A stretch of 64,000 nt of DNA, taken from contig NZ_MPIN01000018.1 in the NCBI RefSeq assembly GCF_001887355.1, positions 62,001 to 126,000 of the forward strand, in the 5' to 3' direction. A program made the position numbers and the translations under genes. This document shows positions 55,181 through 63,783 of this stretch, in pieces. Position 1 is the stretch's first letter, and each line of letters begins with the position of its first letter. Source of the DNA: Cystobacter ferrugineus. GTDB lineage: Bacteria; Myxococcota; Myxococcia; Myxococcales; Myxococcaceae. The notes below the pieces were generated by a model. It worked only from the letters and a program-made list of their open reading frames with translations, was not told where the DNA came from and searched no databases.

Positions 55181-55879
55181 ATGCTCTGGCTCCTGGTAGC
55201 GGGCACCCTCGCGGCCGCCACGGACGTCCCCGTCTCCGGGGACCTGACACCCGCCCTCACCCAGGAGGCCGCCGGCGACTCCGAGGGGGCGCTCGCGGCC
55301 GTCCAGGAAATCATCCAGTCCTGGCCCAATGAGGCCCTTCCCCGCCTGGAGGCCGCCCGCCTGAGACTCAAGCTGGGAGGGGACCTCGATCTGGTGGAGA
55401 AGGACCTGGAGGTGGCCTTCGCCTCGGCGCCCAACAACCCCCGGCTGCACTTCCTGCGCGGACTCTTGTGGGAGGAGCGTGGCCAGTTGTCGCGCGCGGC
55501 CAGTGCCTACGAGCGCGCTGTCTTCCTGCGCTCCTCGTACGACGAGGCCCGCTTCCGCCTCGGCGGCGTCTGGGCCGCCCTGGGAGACTGGCTCAAGGCG
55601 GAGATGCACTACCGGCTGCTCGCCCGCACCCGCCCGGAGTGGATCCAGGTCCGCCTCCAGCTCATCCACGTCATCGAGCAGCAGGGCCGGCTGGAGGACG
55701 CCGAGAAGGAGTGGCGCCAGTTGAGCGCTGAACAGCCCGCCAACGTGCTCGTTCTCGAACAGTTCGCCCGGTTCTACGAGCGCACGGGGCGCCCTCGTCT
55801 GGCGACCCAGCTCCGAGCGGAGCTGCGGCCCGCCTCACCTCCCAAGAAAATGCGTCCGCTCCGCCCGTCTCGTCGTTAG
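55181..55879 (+). CDS. Secreted TPR protein
   Basis: 232 residues. An N-terminal hydrophobic signal (MLWLLVAGTLAAATDVPV) suggests export. Four or five TPR-like helix pairs follow (GDSEGALAAVQEIIQSWP, LHFLRGLLWEERGQLSRAASAYERAV, ARFRLGGVWAALGDWLKAEM, GRLEDAEKEWRQLSAEQP). It ends in a basic tail. Likely a periplasmic scaffold; partners are unknown. The cyclase gene starts 27 bp downstream on the same strand. Confidence 0.8.
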   Translation: MLWLLVAGTLAAATDVPVSGDLTPALTQEAAGDSEGALAAVQEIIQSWPNEALPRLEAARLRLKLGGDLDLVEKDLEVAFASAPNNPRLHFLRGLLWEERGQLSRAASAYERAVFLRSSYDEARFRLGGVWAALGDWLKAEMHYRLLARTRPEWIQVRLQLIHVIEQQGRLEDAEKEWRQLSAEQPANVLVLEQFARFYERTGRPRLATQLRAELRPASPPKKMRPLRPSRR

Positions 55880-55906
55880 GCGAACGGGGGGCGCTTCCGC
55901 GATTGC

Positions 55907-57178
55907 GTGGATCGTGTCACTGCATACACTGCCCCCGCCTTGAAGACCGCCAACCTCGCCATCGTGTTCACCGACATCCAGGGCTTCTCCGAGCGGACCA
56001 GCCGGCAGACGCTCGAGGAGAACGAGCGTCTGCTCCGGGTGCACGGCGAGCTGCTCGTGCCCCTGTTCAAGGCGTTTGGCGGGCGCATCCTCAAGTCCAT
56101 CGGGGACGCGTTCATGGTCACCTTCGAGTCCCCCACCCAGGCCGTCCTGAGCGGCATGGCCATCCAGGACCGGCTCTGGCAGTACAACCAGACGGCTCCG
56201 GCCGCCGAGCGGCTCGACGTGCGCGTGGCCATCAACGTGGGCGAGGTGCGGCTGGAGGAGCAGGACGTCTTCGGCGAGCCCGTCAACATCGCCGCCCGCG
56301 TGGAGTCCATCACCGAGGCGGGCGAGGTCTTCTTCACCGAGGCCGTCTACCTCGCGATGAACAAGGCCGAGGTGCCCTCGCGCGAGGTGGGCCTCTTCGA
56401 GCTCAAGGGCATCCCCGGCAAGATTCGTGTCTTTCGCGTCCCCCGAGGGCCGTACCGCATGGGCGCCCCCGAGCAGGAGGCGCCGCCCGAGCCCGCGCCG
56501 GAGCGCCCCCCGTTCGGCAACCTGGCCCTCTCGCGCGTCCCCGAGTCGATGCTGGCGCCGGGAGATCTCGCCACCGCCGCGGCCCAGGTGGGCGAGCGCC
56601 TCGCCCAGCGCACCCGGACGGTACTGCTCGCCGTGAAGACCCATCGGCAGCGGCGCTGGCCCCCGTCGCCCCGGGCGCTGAAGGTGGGCGGCGCGGCGCT
56701 TGCCCTGGTGCTGCTGCTCGCGGTCGGAGGCTTTCTCCTGCTGCGCGACTCGCCCGTCGAGGCCGCCATCGAGGCCGCCGCCAACAGGGAGTTGCCGTCC
56801 GCCGAGCGGGCCGAGTGGGGGGAAAAGGCCCGCAAGCTCATTTCCGAGGACAAGGAGCTCCCCGCGGGCGAACGGCGGTGGCTGCTCGGGCGGCTCGAGG
56901 AGGCGCTGCAGCGGCCCGAGCGCGCGGTGGAGCATTACCGTCTCGGGGCGAAGGCCGGTGAGGAGCGGGCCGGGATGCAGCTCATCGAGATGCTCGAGAA
57001 CCCGGACTGTCGGCTGCGCGTCGAGGTCGCTGATACGTTGGGAGAACTCCGGCTGGTGTCCGCCCGGAATGCGTTGGAGACGCTCGCGAAGAAGGGCGGT
57101 GCCGGAGAGAAGCCCGGCCTGTTCGGATGTGATTCACGCGAGGCCGCGGCGCGGGCGCTGGGCCGGCTCGGCCGCTGA
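55907..57178 (+). CDS. Class III adenylate/guanylate cyclase with C-terminal membrane segment
   Basis: 423 residues. The cyclase domain (15-180) has metal Asps in VFTDIQGFSERT and IGDAFMVTFES, and the substrate/transition-state part in VRVAINVGEVRL and GEPVNIAARVES. After a Pro-rich linker there is one membrane helix (about 265-285, GGAALALVLLLAVGGFLLL). The C-terminal ~130 residues look helical, with HEAT-like repeats (CRLRVEVADTLGELRLVSARNAL). A reversed layout, with the cyclase N-terminal and cytoplasmic, is thus predicted. GTG 55907 is the start. Base preference (ATP or GTP) is not settled here. Confidence 0.85.
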   Translation: MDRVTAYTAPALKTANLAIVFTDIQGFSERTSRQTLEENERLLRVHGELLVPLFKAFGGRILKSIGDAFMVTFESPTQAVLSGMAIQDRLWQYNQTAPAAERLDVRVAINVGEVRLEEQDVFGEPVNIAARVESITEAGEVFFTEAVYLAMNKAEVPSREVGLFELKGIPGKIRVFRVPRGPYRMGAPEQEAPPEPAPERPPFGNLALSRVPESMLAPGDLATAAAQVGERLAQRTRTVLLAVKTHRQRRWPPSPRALKVGGAALALVLLLAVGGFLLLRDSPVEAAIEAAANRELPSAERAEWGEKARKLISEDKELPAGERRWLLGRLEEALQRPERAVEHYRLGAKAGEERAGMQLIEMLENPDCRLRVEVADTLGELRLVSARNALETLAKKGGAGEKPGLFGCDSREAAARALGRLGR

Positions 57179-57191
57179 GAGGGAGCACGTG

Positions 57192-58385
57192 ATGAGACGG
57201 GTGAAGACGGGACTGGATGTGTGGGTGGAGCAGGGCTTCGCGCCGCTCAAGGGCAAGCGGGTGGGGGCCATCGTCAACCCGACCAGCGTGGACTCGAACT
57301 TCCAGCACCTGGCGGACCTGCTGGCGCGCACGCCGGGCGTGCACCTGGCGGCCCTCTTCGGCCCCGAGCACGGCGTGCGTGGCGAGGCCCAGTACATGGT
57401 CGCCGTGGACGCGGACCGGGACCGGCGCACGGGCGTCCCCGTGCACAGCCTCTACGGCTCCACCTTCGAGTCGCTCTCCCCCCGTCCCGAGTGGCTCGAG
57501 GGCCTGGACGCGCTCGTCTTCGACATCCAGGACGTGGGCAGCCGCTACTACACCTACGTCTACACCATGGCGCTGGCCATGAAGGTGGCGGGCGCGGCGA
57601 AGATCCCCTTCTACGTGTTGGATCGGCCCAACCCCCTCAACGGCGTCACCATCGAGGGCAACCTGGTGGGCGAGCGCTACCGCTCCTTCGTGGGGCTCTA
57701 CCCCATCCCCAACCGTCACGGGATGACGGCGGGGGAGCTGGCGCGCCTCTTCAACGACGAGCAGGGCTTTGGCTGCGAGCTGACCGTGGTGCCCATGCAG
57801 GGCTGGCGCCGCGAGGACTTCTGGAGCGACACGGGGCTGCCCTTCCTGCCGCCCTCGCCCAACATGCCCACGGCCGACACGGCGCTCGTCTACCCCGGCA
57901 TGTGCCAGGGCGAGGGCACCAACGTCTCCGAGGGCCGGGGCACCTGCCGCCCCTTCGAGCAGTTCGGCGCCCCGTGGGTGGACTCGGACGCCCTCATCGC
58001 CCGGCTCGAGCGCGAGCAGTTGCCCGGGGTGCGATTCCGGGCGGTGGGATTCACCCCCACCTTCGACAAGTACCGGGGCGTGTCGTGCAACGGCGCCTTC
58101 ATCCACGTCACGGACCGCGACGCCTTCCTCCCCCTGCGCACGGGCATCGCCATCTTCCAGGCGCTTTATGAGCTGTGGCAGGGCCGGGGGTTCGCCTGGC
58201 GCGAGGACGCCTACGAGTTCGTGGACGACGTGCCCGCCTTTGACTTGCTGTGTGGGACGGACCAGGTGCGCCGGGGCATCGAGGCGGGCTGGCCCCTGAA
58301 CCGTTTGCTGGAAGGCTTCGACGCCCAGGCCCAGGAGTTCGCCCGGCGCAGGGAGCGCCACCTGCTGTACGCTCGCGGTTCGTGA
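57192..58385 (+). CDS. DUF1343 protein, NamZ-like exo-beta-N-acetylmuramidase
   Basis: 397 residues with the DUF1343 blocks: VGAIVNPTSVDSNFQHLADLL, LFGPEHGVRGEAQ, VFDIQDVGSRYYTYVYTM, FYVLDRPNPLNG, and PSPNMPTADTALVYPG. B. subtilis NamZ (YbbC), in this family, releases MurNAc from peptidoglycan ends. No signal peptide is seen here, unlike exported members. It starts at ATG 57192 and overlaps the next gene by 4 bp, forming an operon with a phosphoesterase-like gene and nadD. Confidence 0.88.
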   Translation: MRRVKTGLDVWVEQGFAPLKGKRVGAIVNPTSVDSNFQHLADLLARTPGVHLAALFGPEHGVRGEAQYMVAVDADRDRRTGVPVHSLYGSTFESLSPRPEWLEGLDALVFDIQDVGSRYYTYVYTMALAMKVAGAAKIPFYVLDRPNPLNGVTIEGNLVGERYRSFVGLYPIPNRHGMTAGELARLFNDEQGFGCELTVVPMQGWRREDFWSDTGLPFLPPSPNMPTADTALVYPGMCQGEGTNVSEGRGTCRPFEQFGAPWVDSDALIARLEREQLPGVRFRAVGFTPTFDKYRGVSCNGAFIHVTDRDAFLPLRTGIAIFQALYELWQGRGFAWREDAYEFVDDVPAFDLLCGTDQVRRGIEAGWPLNRLLEGFDAQAQEFARRRERHLLYARGS

Positions 58386-59065
58386 GCCACGACGTCATCG
58401 GGATTCTCTCCGACAGCCATGGGGATCTGGCCGCCTTCGACGCGGCCTATGAGTTGTTGCGCGCCAAGGGCGCCCAGCGCTTCGTCTTTCTCGGCGGCCG
58501 CTACACCGATCTGGACGAGTGGATCCTCTCCCGGCGCGAGCGCAGCCGGGGCGGGCGGGAGTACTCGGGCACGGACTTCCTCGAGGACGTGGAGCGCTGG
58601 CTGTCCGTCTCCGACAAGAAGCCCCGTCCGCGCTCGCTGTCGGTGAGCCGCGAGGAACTCGAGAAGGAGGCGGCGGATCCCCTGCGCGTGCGCGAGAACT
58701 TCCTGCGCACCCCCGAGCGCGACAGCCTCCAGTACCGCGACCCGTCCATCCCCCGGAAGGTGCTGGACATGGTGGGCGACACGCTGTGCTGCCTCGTCTA
58801 CGACAAGAACGACCTGGAGCGGGACGATCTCATCAACGCCAGCCTCTTCCTCCACGGCCGCGAGTCCGAGCCGAAGCTCGTGCAGATCGGCCCGCGCTTC
58901 TTCCTCTCGCCCGGGCGGCTCGCGGGCGCCGCGGAACAGACCTGTGCCCTCCTGGAGCGCGTGGACCGCGACGTGCGCTTCTCCGCCTGGCGGTTGGATG
59001 GAAAGGCCGTGCTGGAGCCCCGGGTGCTGCCCCTCGAGCGGCGCACGAAGATGTCCGTCAAGTGA
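58382..59065 (+). CDS. Calcineurin-like phosphoesterase-related protein, degenerate active site
   Basis: 227 residues. The opening VIGILSDSHGDLAAFDAAYELL is the first metal motif (D-x-H) of YfcE/MJ0936-type phosphoesterases, followed by AQRFVFLGGRYTDLDEW where G-D is expected. The later G-N-H-D motif appears replaced by YDKNDLERDD. Catalysis is therefore doubtful; it may bind without cutting. GTG 58382 overlaps the upstream stop, and the 3' end overlaps the nadD start (GTGA). The specific function is unknown. Confidence 0.62.
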   Translation: MSHDVIGILSDSHGDLAAFDAAYELLRAKGAQRFVFLGGRYTDLDEWILSRRERSRGGREYSGTDFLEDVERWLSVSDKKPRPRSLSVSREELEKEAADPLRVRENFLRTPERDSLQYRDPSIPRKVLDMVGDTLCCLVYDKNDLERDDLINASLFLHGRESEPKLVQIGPRFFLSPGRLAGAAEQTCALLERVDRDVRFSAWRLDGKAVLEPRVLPLERRTKMSVK

Positions 59066-59619
59066 AGCCCATGCGCATCGCCCTGCTCGGAGGCTCCTTC
59101 AATCCCCCCCACGTGGGACACCTCATGGCCGCCCACTACGTCCGCGCCACCCAGGACGTGGACGAGGTGTGGTTCATGCCCACCTTCCGCCATCCCTTTG
59201 GCAAGGCGTCCGTCCCCTTCGAGCACCGTGTGCGCATGTGTGAGCTGCTCGGAGCGGACACCTCGGGCTGGCTGAAGACGTCCCAGGTGGAGAGCGAGGT
59301 GGGCAAGGACGGGCGGACGGTGGACACGCTGGACTTCCTCCGGGCGCGCTACCCCGAGCACCACTTCTCGCTCATCATCGGCTCGGACATCCTCAAGGAT
59401 CTGCCGCACTGGAAGGACTTCGAGCGCGTCCAGCGGCTCGCGCGCGTGGTGGTGCTCTACCGCGCGGGCTACCCGGCCGAGGGCACCGTGGGGCCACCGC
59501 TCGCCGAGGTCTCCTCCACGGAGATCCGCGAGCGCATGGCCCGGGGAGAGCCTCCCTCGGAGCTCGTGCCGGCTCCGGTGCTTGCCTACGCGCGTGAGCA
59601 CCACCTGTACGGCTTCTGA
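59062..59619 (+). CDS. nadD: Nicotinate-nucleotide adenylyltransferase
   Basis: 185 residues from GTG 59062, or 182 from ATG 59071. The nucleotidyltransferase motif GGSFNPPHVGHLMAA (H-x-G-H) and the late SSTEIRERM are diagnostic; FIIGSD-like LIIGSDILKDLPHWKDF supports NadD. It makes nicotinate adenine dinucleotide in NAD synthesis. The GTG overlaps the upstream stop (GTGA). Confidence 0.92.
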   Translation: MKPMRIALLGGSFNPPHVGHLMAAHYVRATQDVDEVWFMPTFRHPFGKASVPFEHRVRMCELLGADTSGWLKTSQVESEVGKDGRTVDTLDFLRARYPEHHFSLIIGSDILKDLPHWKDFERVQRLARVVVLYRAGYPAEGTVGPPLAEVSSTEIRERMARGEPPSELVPAPVLAYAREHHLYGF

Positions 59620-59709
59620 GCCGGGGGGTCCCCATCCCCTCCCATCCCGGGCCCCCACGGAAAACACACCCAGGGTCTTCCCTGACCGGGACGGGGTGCA
59701 CAATTTTTC

Positions 59710-59742
59710 GTCACGAACATGTAACGAACGCGAAACGAGCCA
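59710..59742 (+). promoter_or_regulatory. Probable PHO box (11-bp phased direct repeats)
   Basis: Three direct repeats lie exactly 11 bp apart: GTCACGA (59710), GTAACGA (59721) and GAAACGA (59732). PhoB sites are 11-bp-phased repeats of this kind, and the gene downstream is a PhoU-like DUF47 protein. The site is 62 bp upstream of that ATG. Confidence 0.5.
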
Positions 59743-59804
59743 ACGGCTTTATGGGGCCGGCGTTCCCCTGAGCCATTCATCTGGTGAGGCGAACCGGAGG
59801 TTGC

Positions 59805-60431
59805 ATGCTCGAGAGATTGATGCCCGGAGCGGATGGGTTCCACGACGACTTCGATGCCCAGTGCGCCACGACCCTGGCCGGCGCGCGCCTGTTCCATGAG
59901 TTGTTGAGCGACTATCGTGACGTGTCCTCCAGGGTCGAGGCGCTCCAACGGCTGGAGCACCAGGGCAACTCGGTGAACCACGTCGCGCTGGAGCGGCTGC
60001 ACTCGGCCTTCATCGCCCCGTTCGAGCGCACGCACATCCACGCGCTGCTGGCGCGGATCGACGAGGTGCTCGACTTCACCCTCGCGGCGGCGCTCCGGCT
60101 GCAGTTCTACGAAATCCCCGCGAGCCTGCCGGAAGCCACGCGGCTGGCGCACCAGCTCGTGACGCTCACCGAGAAGCTGCGCGAGGTGGTGCGGGCGCTG
60201 CGCTCGCTGCGCAACCCCGAGCCCATCCTCTCGGGCTGCAAGGAGCTCAAGCTGCTGGCACGCGAGGCGAAGGACGTGCTGCGCGCCAGCAAGGGCCAGC
60301 TCTTCAAGGGCGGGATGGATCACCTCACCGTGCTCAAGTGGAAGGAGATCTACGACGCCGTCACGAGCGCGGTCTTCAAGTGCCGGGACGCCGCGGATGT
60401 CATCGAGGGGATCGTCCTGACGTACGCCTGA
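59805..60431 (+). CDS. DUF47 / PhoU-like phosphate transport accessory protein
   Basis: 208 residues, mostly helical, with the DUF47 pattern: LERLMPGADGFHDDFD, then an ALQRLEHQGNSVNH acid/His patch, ARIDEVLDFTLAA, and late LKWKEIYDAVTSAVFKCRDAADVIEGI. Such proteins fold like PhoU and usually accompany a low-affinity Pit transporter, but no pit gene is adjacent here. ATG 59805 follows GGAGGTTGC. A probable PHO box lies upstream. Confidence 0.88.
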   Translation: MLERLMPGADGFHDDFDAQCATTLAGARLFHELLSDYRDVSSRVEALQRLEHQGNSVNHVALERLHSAFIAPFERTHIHALLARIDEVLDFTLAAALRLQFYEIPASLPEATRLAHQLVTLTEKLREVVRALRSLRNPEPILSGCKELKLLAREAKDVLRASKGQLFKGGMDHLTVLKWKEIYDAVTSAVFKCRDAADVIEGIVLTYA

Positions 60432-60440
60432 GGCGCGGGC

Positions 60441-60875
60441 TCACCCGGGCAGCCGCGCCATCAGTTGCCGGCAGGAGAGGATGCCGAAGGGCAGGCCCAC
60501 GCGATCGGCCATGGACAACACCCGCTTGTCCTTGCTCACGAGCCACCGGGCCCCCGCGCGGGCGGCGAGCTCGAGGAACTTCTGATCATCCCGGTCGCGG
60601 CAGCGGGGCAGGGGCGGCAGGGGCGCGCCCGGCTCCACCGGCACTTGCCGCACGAGGCCCTGGTAGCGCTCGAGGACCGAGCGCTGGGCGGCCTCGTCCA
60701 GGCGGAAGGTGGGGTAGGCGAGCACGTACTTCAGCTCCCGGAGGGTGTGCTCATCCGCCCACGCGGTGGCCGCGCCCGACGCCAGCGCGCGCGCGAGGGG
60801 CCCCAGGGCGGGGTCGTCGAACACCAGCAGATCCAGCACCACGTTGGTGTCGAGCACCAGGGGCAACGGGCTCAT
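60441..60875 (-). CDS. PIN-domain protein (putative toxin-antitoxin toxin component, COG1569 type)
   Basis: 144 residues. Acidic residues of the PIN nuclease centre are visible: LVLDTNVVLDLLV, RELKYVLA, and RDRDDQKFLELA, with a late LVSKDKRVL. This is the COG1569 type. No antitoxin gene is recognised on either side, so it may be an orphan or a non-TA RNase. ATG 60875 is the start that begins the PIN fold. Confidence 0.85.
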   Translation of the reverse strand: MSPLPLVLDTNVVLDLLVFDDPALGPLARALASGAATAWADEHTLRELKYVLAYPTFRLDEAAQRSVLERYQGLVRQVPVEPGAPLPPLPRCRDRDDQKFLELAARAGARWLVSKDKRVLSMADRVGLPFGILSCRQLMARLPG

Positions 60876-60961
60876 TCGGGGACGCTCCCAAAAGCGGGGG
60901 CCCGGCACTCCTCCCTGGGGAGGAGCCACCGGGCCCCGGAGTCGAGCCGCGGACGGGCGGC

Positions 60962-62527
60962 CTACTTGATGACCTTGTCCAGCGGCCTGGCCTCGGTGCT
61001 GGCCTGCTCCTTGGTCCAGTCGATGACGGGCGTCTGCCAGGACATACCCGTCTCACCCGGCTCGGGGTCGAGCTTCTCGAACTCGAAGCCATCCCCGCCG
61101 AAGTAGAGGTACTCGACGGTGGCGATCTTGTACTCCTTCTTCGGATCCACCGGCTTGCCCTTGGCGTCCTTGAACTTGCCCTTGCCGGCCGCGGTGAAGC
61201 CGGAGAACACCGCCTCCGGGTTGGCGAGCTGGCGCGCCAGATCCTCGCCCTTGAGCTCCACCACCAGCAGCGAGTTCTCGAAGGGCAGCACCGAGTACAC
61301 GCTGCCCTTGGTCACCTTGCCCGCGGGCAGCCCCGCGCGGAAGCCCTTGCGGTTGAGCACCACGCCGTCCGTGTCGAGCTGCTTCTGGATGGCGCCCGCC
61401 ACCCAGGCCCCGAGCTGCTTGGAGTCCGCGGGCAGCGCCTTCTTCACGAAGCCGATCTCCTCGCCGAGCACCTTGTCCAGGCGCTGCTGGAAGTCGGCGA
61501 GCTGCTGGGTGATGTCCGCGTTGGCCGCCGGCGCGCCCTCGCCGCCCGTCACTTCCTCGAGCGTGGCGTCCACCGCCGTCACCTGCTCACCCTCGGGCTT
61601 GGAGGGATCGAAGGTGTAGGAGGCGCGCAGGTACTTGCCGAAGCCCTTGCCGAGCGACACGTACGTGGTGTCGCCGTCCTTGCTCGTCTCCGTGGGCTGC
61701 GGGCACCGCCCGCCGGCCACCAGCGATACCTTCCACTCCTTGTGCGCGCCCACCACGGCCTTCAGGTCGCTCGGGCACTCGTCCGCGAGTACCACCACGG
61801 TGTCCGCCCCGGCCTTCTGCGCCTCGGCCACCGCCTGCGTCAGCGCCTGCTCGTCGGGGATGACTTCCAGGCCCTCGGCGCGGCCGGCCATGGCCGTGGA
61901 CACCGTCTTGGGCGAGGTGAGGCCCACCACGCCCACCTTCAGGCCCTGGCGCTCGAACACCTTGAAGCCCGGCAGCTCCCAGCCCTTGGCCAGCACCGCG
62001 TCCTTCACCTTCAGGTTGGCGGCGAGGAAGGGAAAGCCGCCGAGCTGCTGGTTCTTCTGGAACTGCTCCCGCCCGAAGTCCAGCTCGTGGTTGCCCAGCG
62101 CGGACGCGGCATAGCCCATGCGGCCCATCACCGTGGCGGTGGACTCGCCGTAGAGGAAGGAAGAGAGGGCGGGGCCATTCCAGGCGTCGCCGATGGTCAG
62201 CGCCAGCGTGGAGGCGTTCTCACACGAGGCCTGCCCGTCCTTGAGCGGGCCGGGACAGTGCTTCTCCTTGGCCTCCCACCAGCCGAGTAGCTGCGCCGCG
62301 CCGGGCGGCGTCGTGCCCTCCTCGGTGGGCGTGGGGGCGAGCTGACCATTGACGCTGCCGGTGACGAGCACCGTCACCGTCGTCGGCTGGGGCGCGGGGG
62401 CGGGCGCCGGAGCCGAGGGAGCCGGGGCCGGCGCGGGCTCCGGGGTGGACTTCTTGTCGTCGCAGCCGGTGAGCGCGCCCACGAGTGAGAGGGCCAGGAC
62501 ACCGGAAGCGCGGCGCCACGGCTTCAT
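60962..62527 (-). CDS. 5'-nucleotidase/bifunctional metallophosphatase-like lipoprotein
   Basis: 521 residues. Signal with lipobox LVGALTGC near residue 21, then an Ala/Pro linker. The calcineurin-like domain has GNHELDFG, but the first D-x-H motif is replaced around LVTGSVNGQLAP and few His ligands follow, so it may be inactive. The C-terminal domain (about 350-500) has the nucleotidase substrate fold (GVVLNRKGFRAGLPAGKVTKG, VYSVLPFENSLLVVELKG). It should be exported and lipid-anchored. ATG 62527 is the start. Confidence 0.8.
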   Translation of the reverse strand: MKPWRRASGVLALSLVGALTGCDDKKSTPEPAPAPAPSAPAPAPAPQPTTVTVLVTGSVNGQLAPTPTEEGTTPPGAAQLLGWWEAKEKHCPGPLKDGQASCENASTLALTIGDAWNGPALSSFLYGESTATVMGRMGYAASALGNHELDFGREQFQKNQQLGGFPFLAANLKVKDAVLAKGWELPGFKVFERQGLKVGVVGLTSPKTVSTAMAGRAEGLEVIPDEQALTQAVAEAQKAGADTVVVLADECPSDLKAVVGAHKEWKVSLVAGGRCPQPTETSKDGDTTYVSLGKGFGKYLRASYTFDPSKPEGEQVTAVDATLEEVTGGEGAPAANADITQQLADFQQRLDKVLGEEIGFVKKALPADSKQLGAWVAGAIQKQLDTDGVVLNRKGFRAGLPAGKVTKGSVYSVLPFENSLLVVELKGEDLARQLANPEAVFSGFTAAGKGKFKDAKGKPVDPKKEYKIATVEYLYFGGDGFEFEKLDPEPGETGMSWQTPVIDWTKEQASTEARPLDKVIK

Positions 62528-62679
62528 CGCGCGAAACACCGGCTTGGAATCGAACTCTGGAGGCATGCGGTCTCCGAAGGGGTTGACGCTGCGATCGGGC
62601 GAATAGCACACCTCCCGCTCCGGAGCCTCAGAAAGGGGGCCTCCCCGGCCCCCGGAGGCCCCGTGCTAACGTCCTGCCC

Positions 62680-63783
62680 GTGCATGGCCATCACCAGAAG
62701 GCTCCTGCTGCACCGGCGCGGGGCGGACCGGGACAGCACTCCTCCCACGAACAGACCCTGTGGAGTGTGTGGGACAACGTAAGACGTCACGCGGAACACC
62801 TGCCGTGGCAGGTGGCTTCTCCGCCCGTGAGTCGTTGGGGCCAATTCGTTCAGGGGTTTTGTCTGCCTTTCCAGTTGGTCAGGGTTCTGCTGACGGATCC
62901 GGGGACGCGGCGGCACTACCTGACGGTGGGCTTCACCCAGGCGGCCGTCATCATCGCGCTGGTGGTGATGTTCCCGGAGTGGAAGGACGACGTCGCGCGC
63001 GAGGTGGGCAAGCTCACGGGAGTCGAGCTGTGGCTGGTGTACTCGGCGGCGATCCTGTCCTCGCTGCAGCTCGTCCAGTGGATTGTCATCGCCCTGTCGC
63101 GCGATCACCACACGGAGCTGTCGCGCGAGGCGAGCGTGCGCACGGGGCTGGAGCCGGAGGATGAGCCGCTCGAGCCCCGGGTCCGGCTCAACATTCCCTG
63201 GCTGGTCAAGAAGCTGAAGCAGCACTGGCGGGCGATGTGGCTGTTCGCCTGGGGCATGCCCGTGCTCTGGGGGGCAAATCGGCTGGGCCGCCTGGCCTAC
63301 GGCAACGTGCTCGGGGAGACGGGGTTGATGCCGATCCTGGCCTCGCTGTGGGGCGCGTGGTGGTTCGTGGTCTTCACCGCCGGCAAGAGCGCGCGGGCCT
63401 GGACCCAGGAGAACGCGCGCGCGCCCTGGTTCCTGCGCGCCTGGGACTGGCTCGGCTCGCGCGTCGCGCCGTTGGGCTCCTATGGCCGGCGCTGGGCGCG
63501 CGTCACCCACCCGGTGTACTCCCCCGCGGCGTGCGTGGAGCAGCGGCCCTGGGGGCTCATGGGGCTCGCGCTGGCGCGGGCCCTGTCGGCGCTCCCGCTG
63601 GTGAGGTGTTTCCTGCGCCCCACCATTCCCGTGGCCGCCGCGCACCTGCTCGCGGCGGAGGGTCATCCCGTGCGGAGTGCTAACCCGCCTGCTTCCGCTC
63701 TGGCGGCGGTGGGGTCTCTTCCGCCGGACGCGACTCCAGCGTCACCACCTCTCCCGGTTGCCGGGGCTCGGCCGCCTGGATGA
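62680..63783 (+). CDS. Multi-pass membrane protein of unknown function
   Basis: 367 residues from GTG 62680. Hydrophobic helices lie near residues 83-98 (GFTQAAVIIALVVMF), 117-138 (LWLVYSAAILSSLQLVQWIV), 188-200 and 222-235 (LASLWGAWWFVVFTAG). The ends are hydrophilic. The last ~100 bp overlap the convergent cyclic-nucleotide-binding gene, so the tail after about residue 330 may be unneeded sequence. No family recognised. Confidence 0.6.
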   Translation: MHGHHQKAPAAPARGGPGQHSSHEQTLWSVWDNVRRHAEHLPWQVASPPVSRWGQFVQGFCLPFQLVRVLLTDPGTRRHYLTVGFTQAAVIIALVVMFPEWKDDVAREVGKLTGVELWLVYSAAILSSLQLVQWIVIALSRDHHTELSREASVRTGLEPEDEPLEPRVRLNIPWLVKKLKQHWRAMWLFAWGMPVLWGANRLGRLAYGNVLGETGLMPILASLWGAWWFVVFTAGKSARAWTQENARAPWFLRAWDWLGSRVAPLGSYGRRWARVTHPVYSPAACVEQRPWGLMGLALARALSALPLVRCFLRPTIPVAAAHLLAAEGHPVRSANPPASALAAVGSLPPDATPASPPLPVAGARPPG

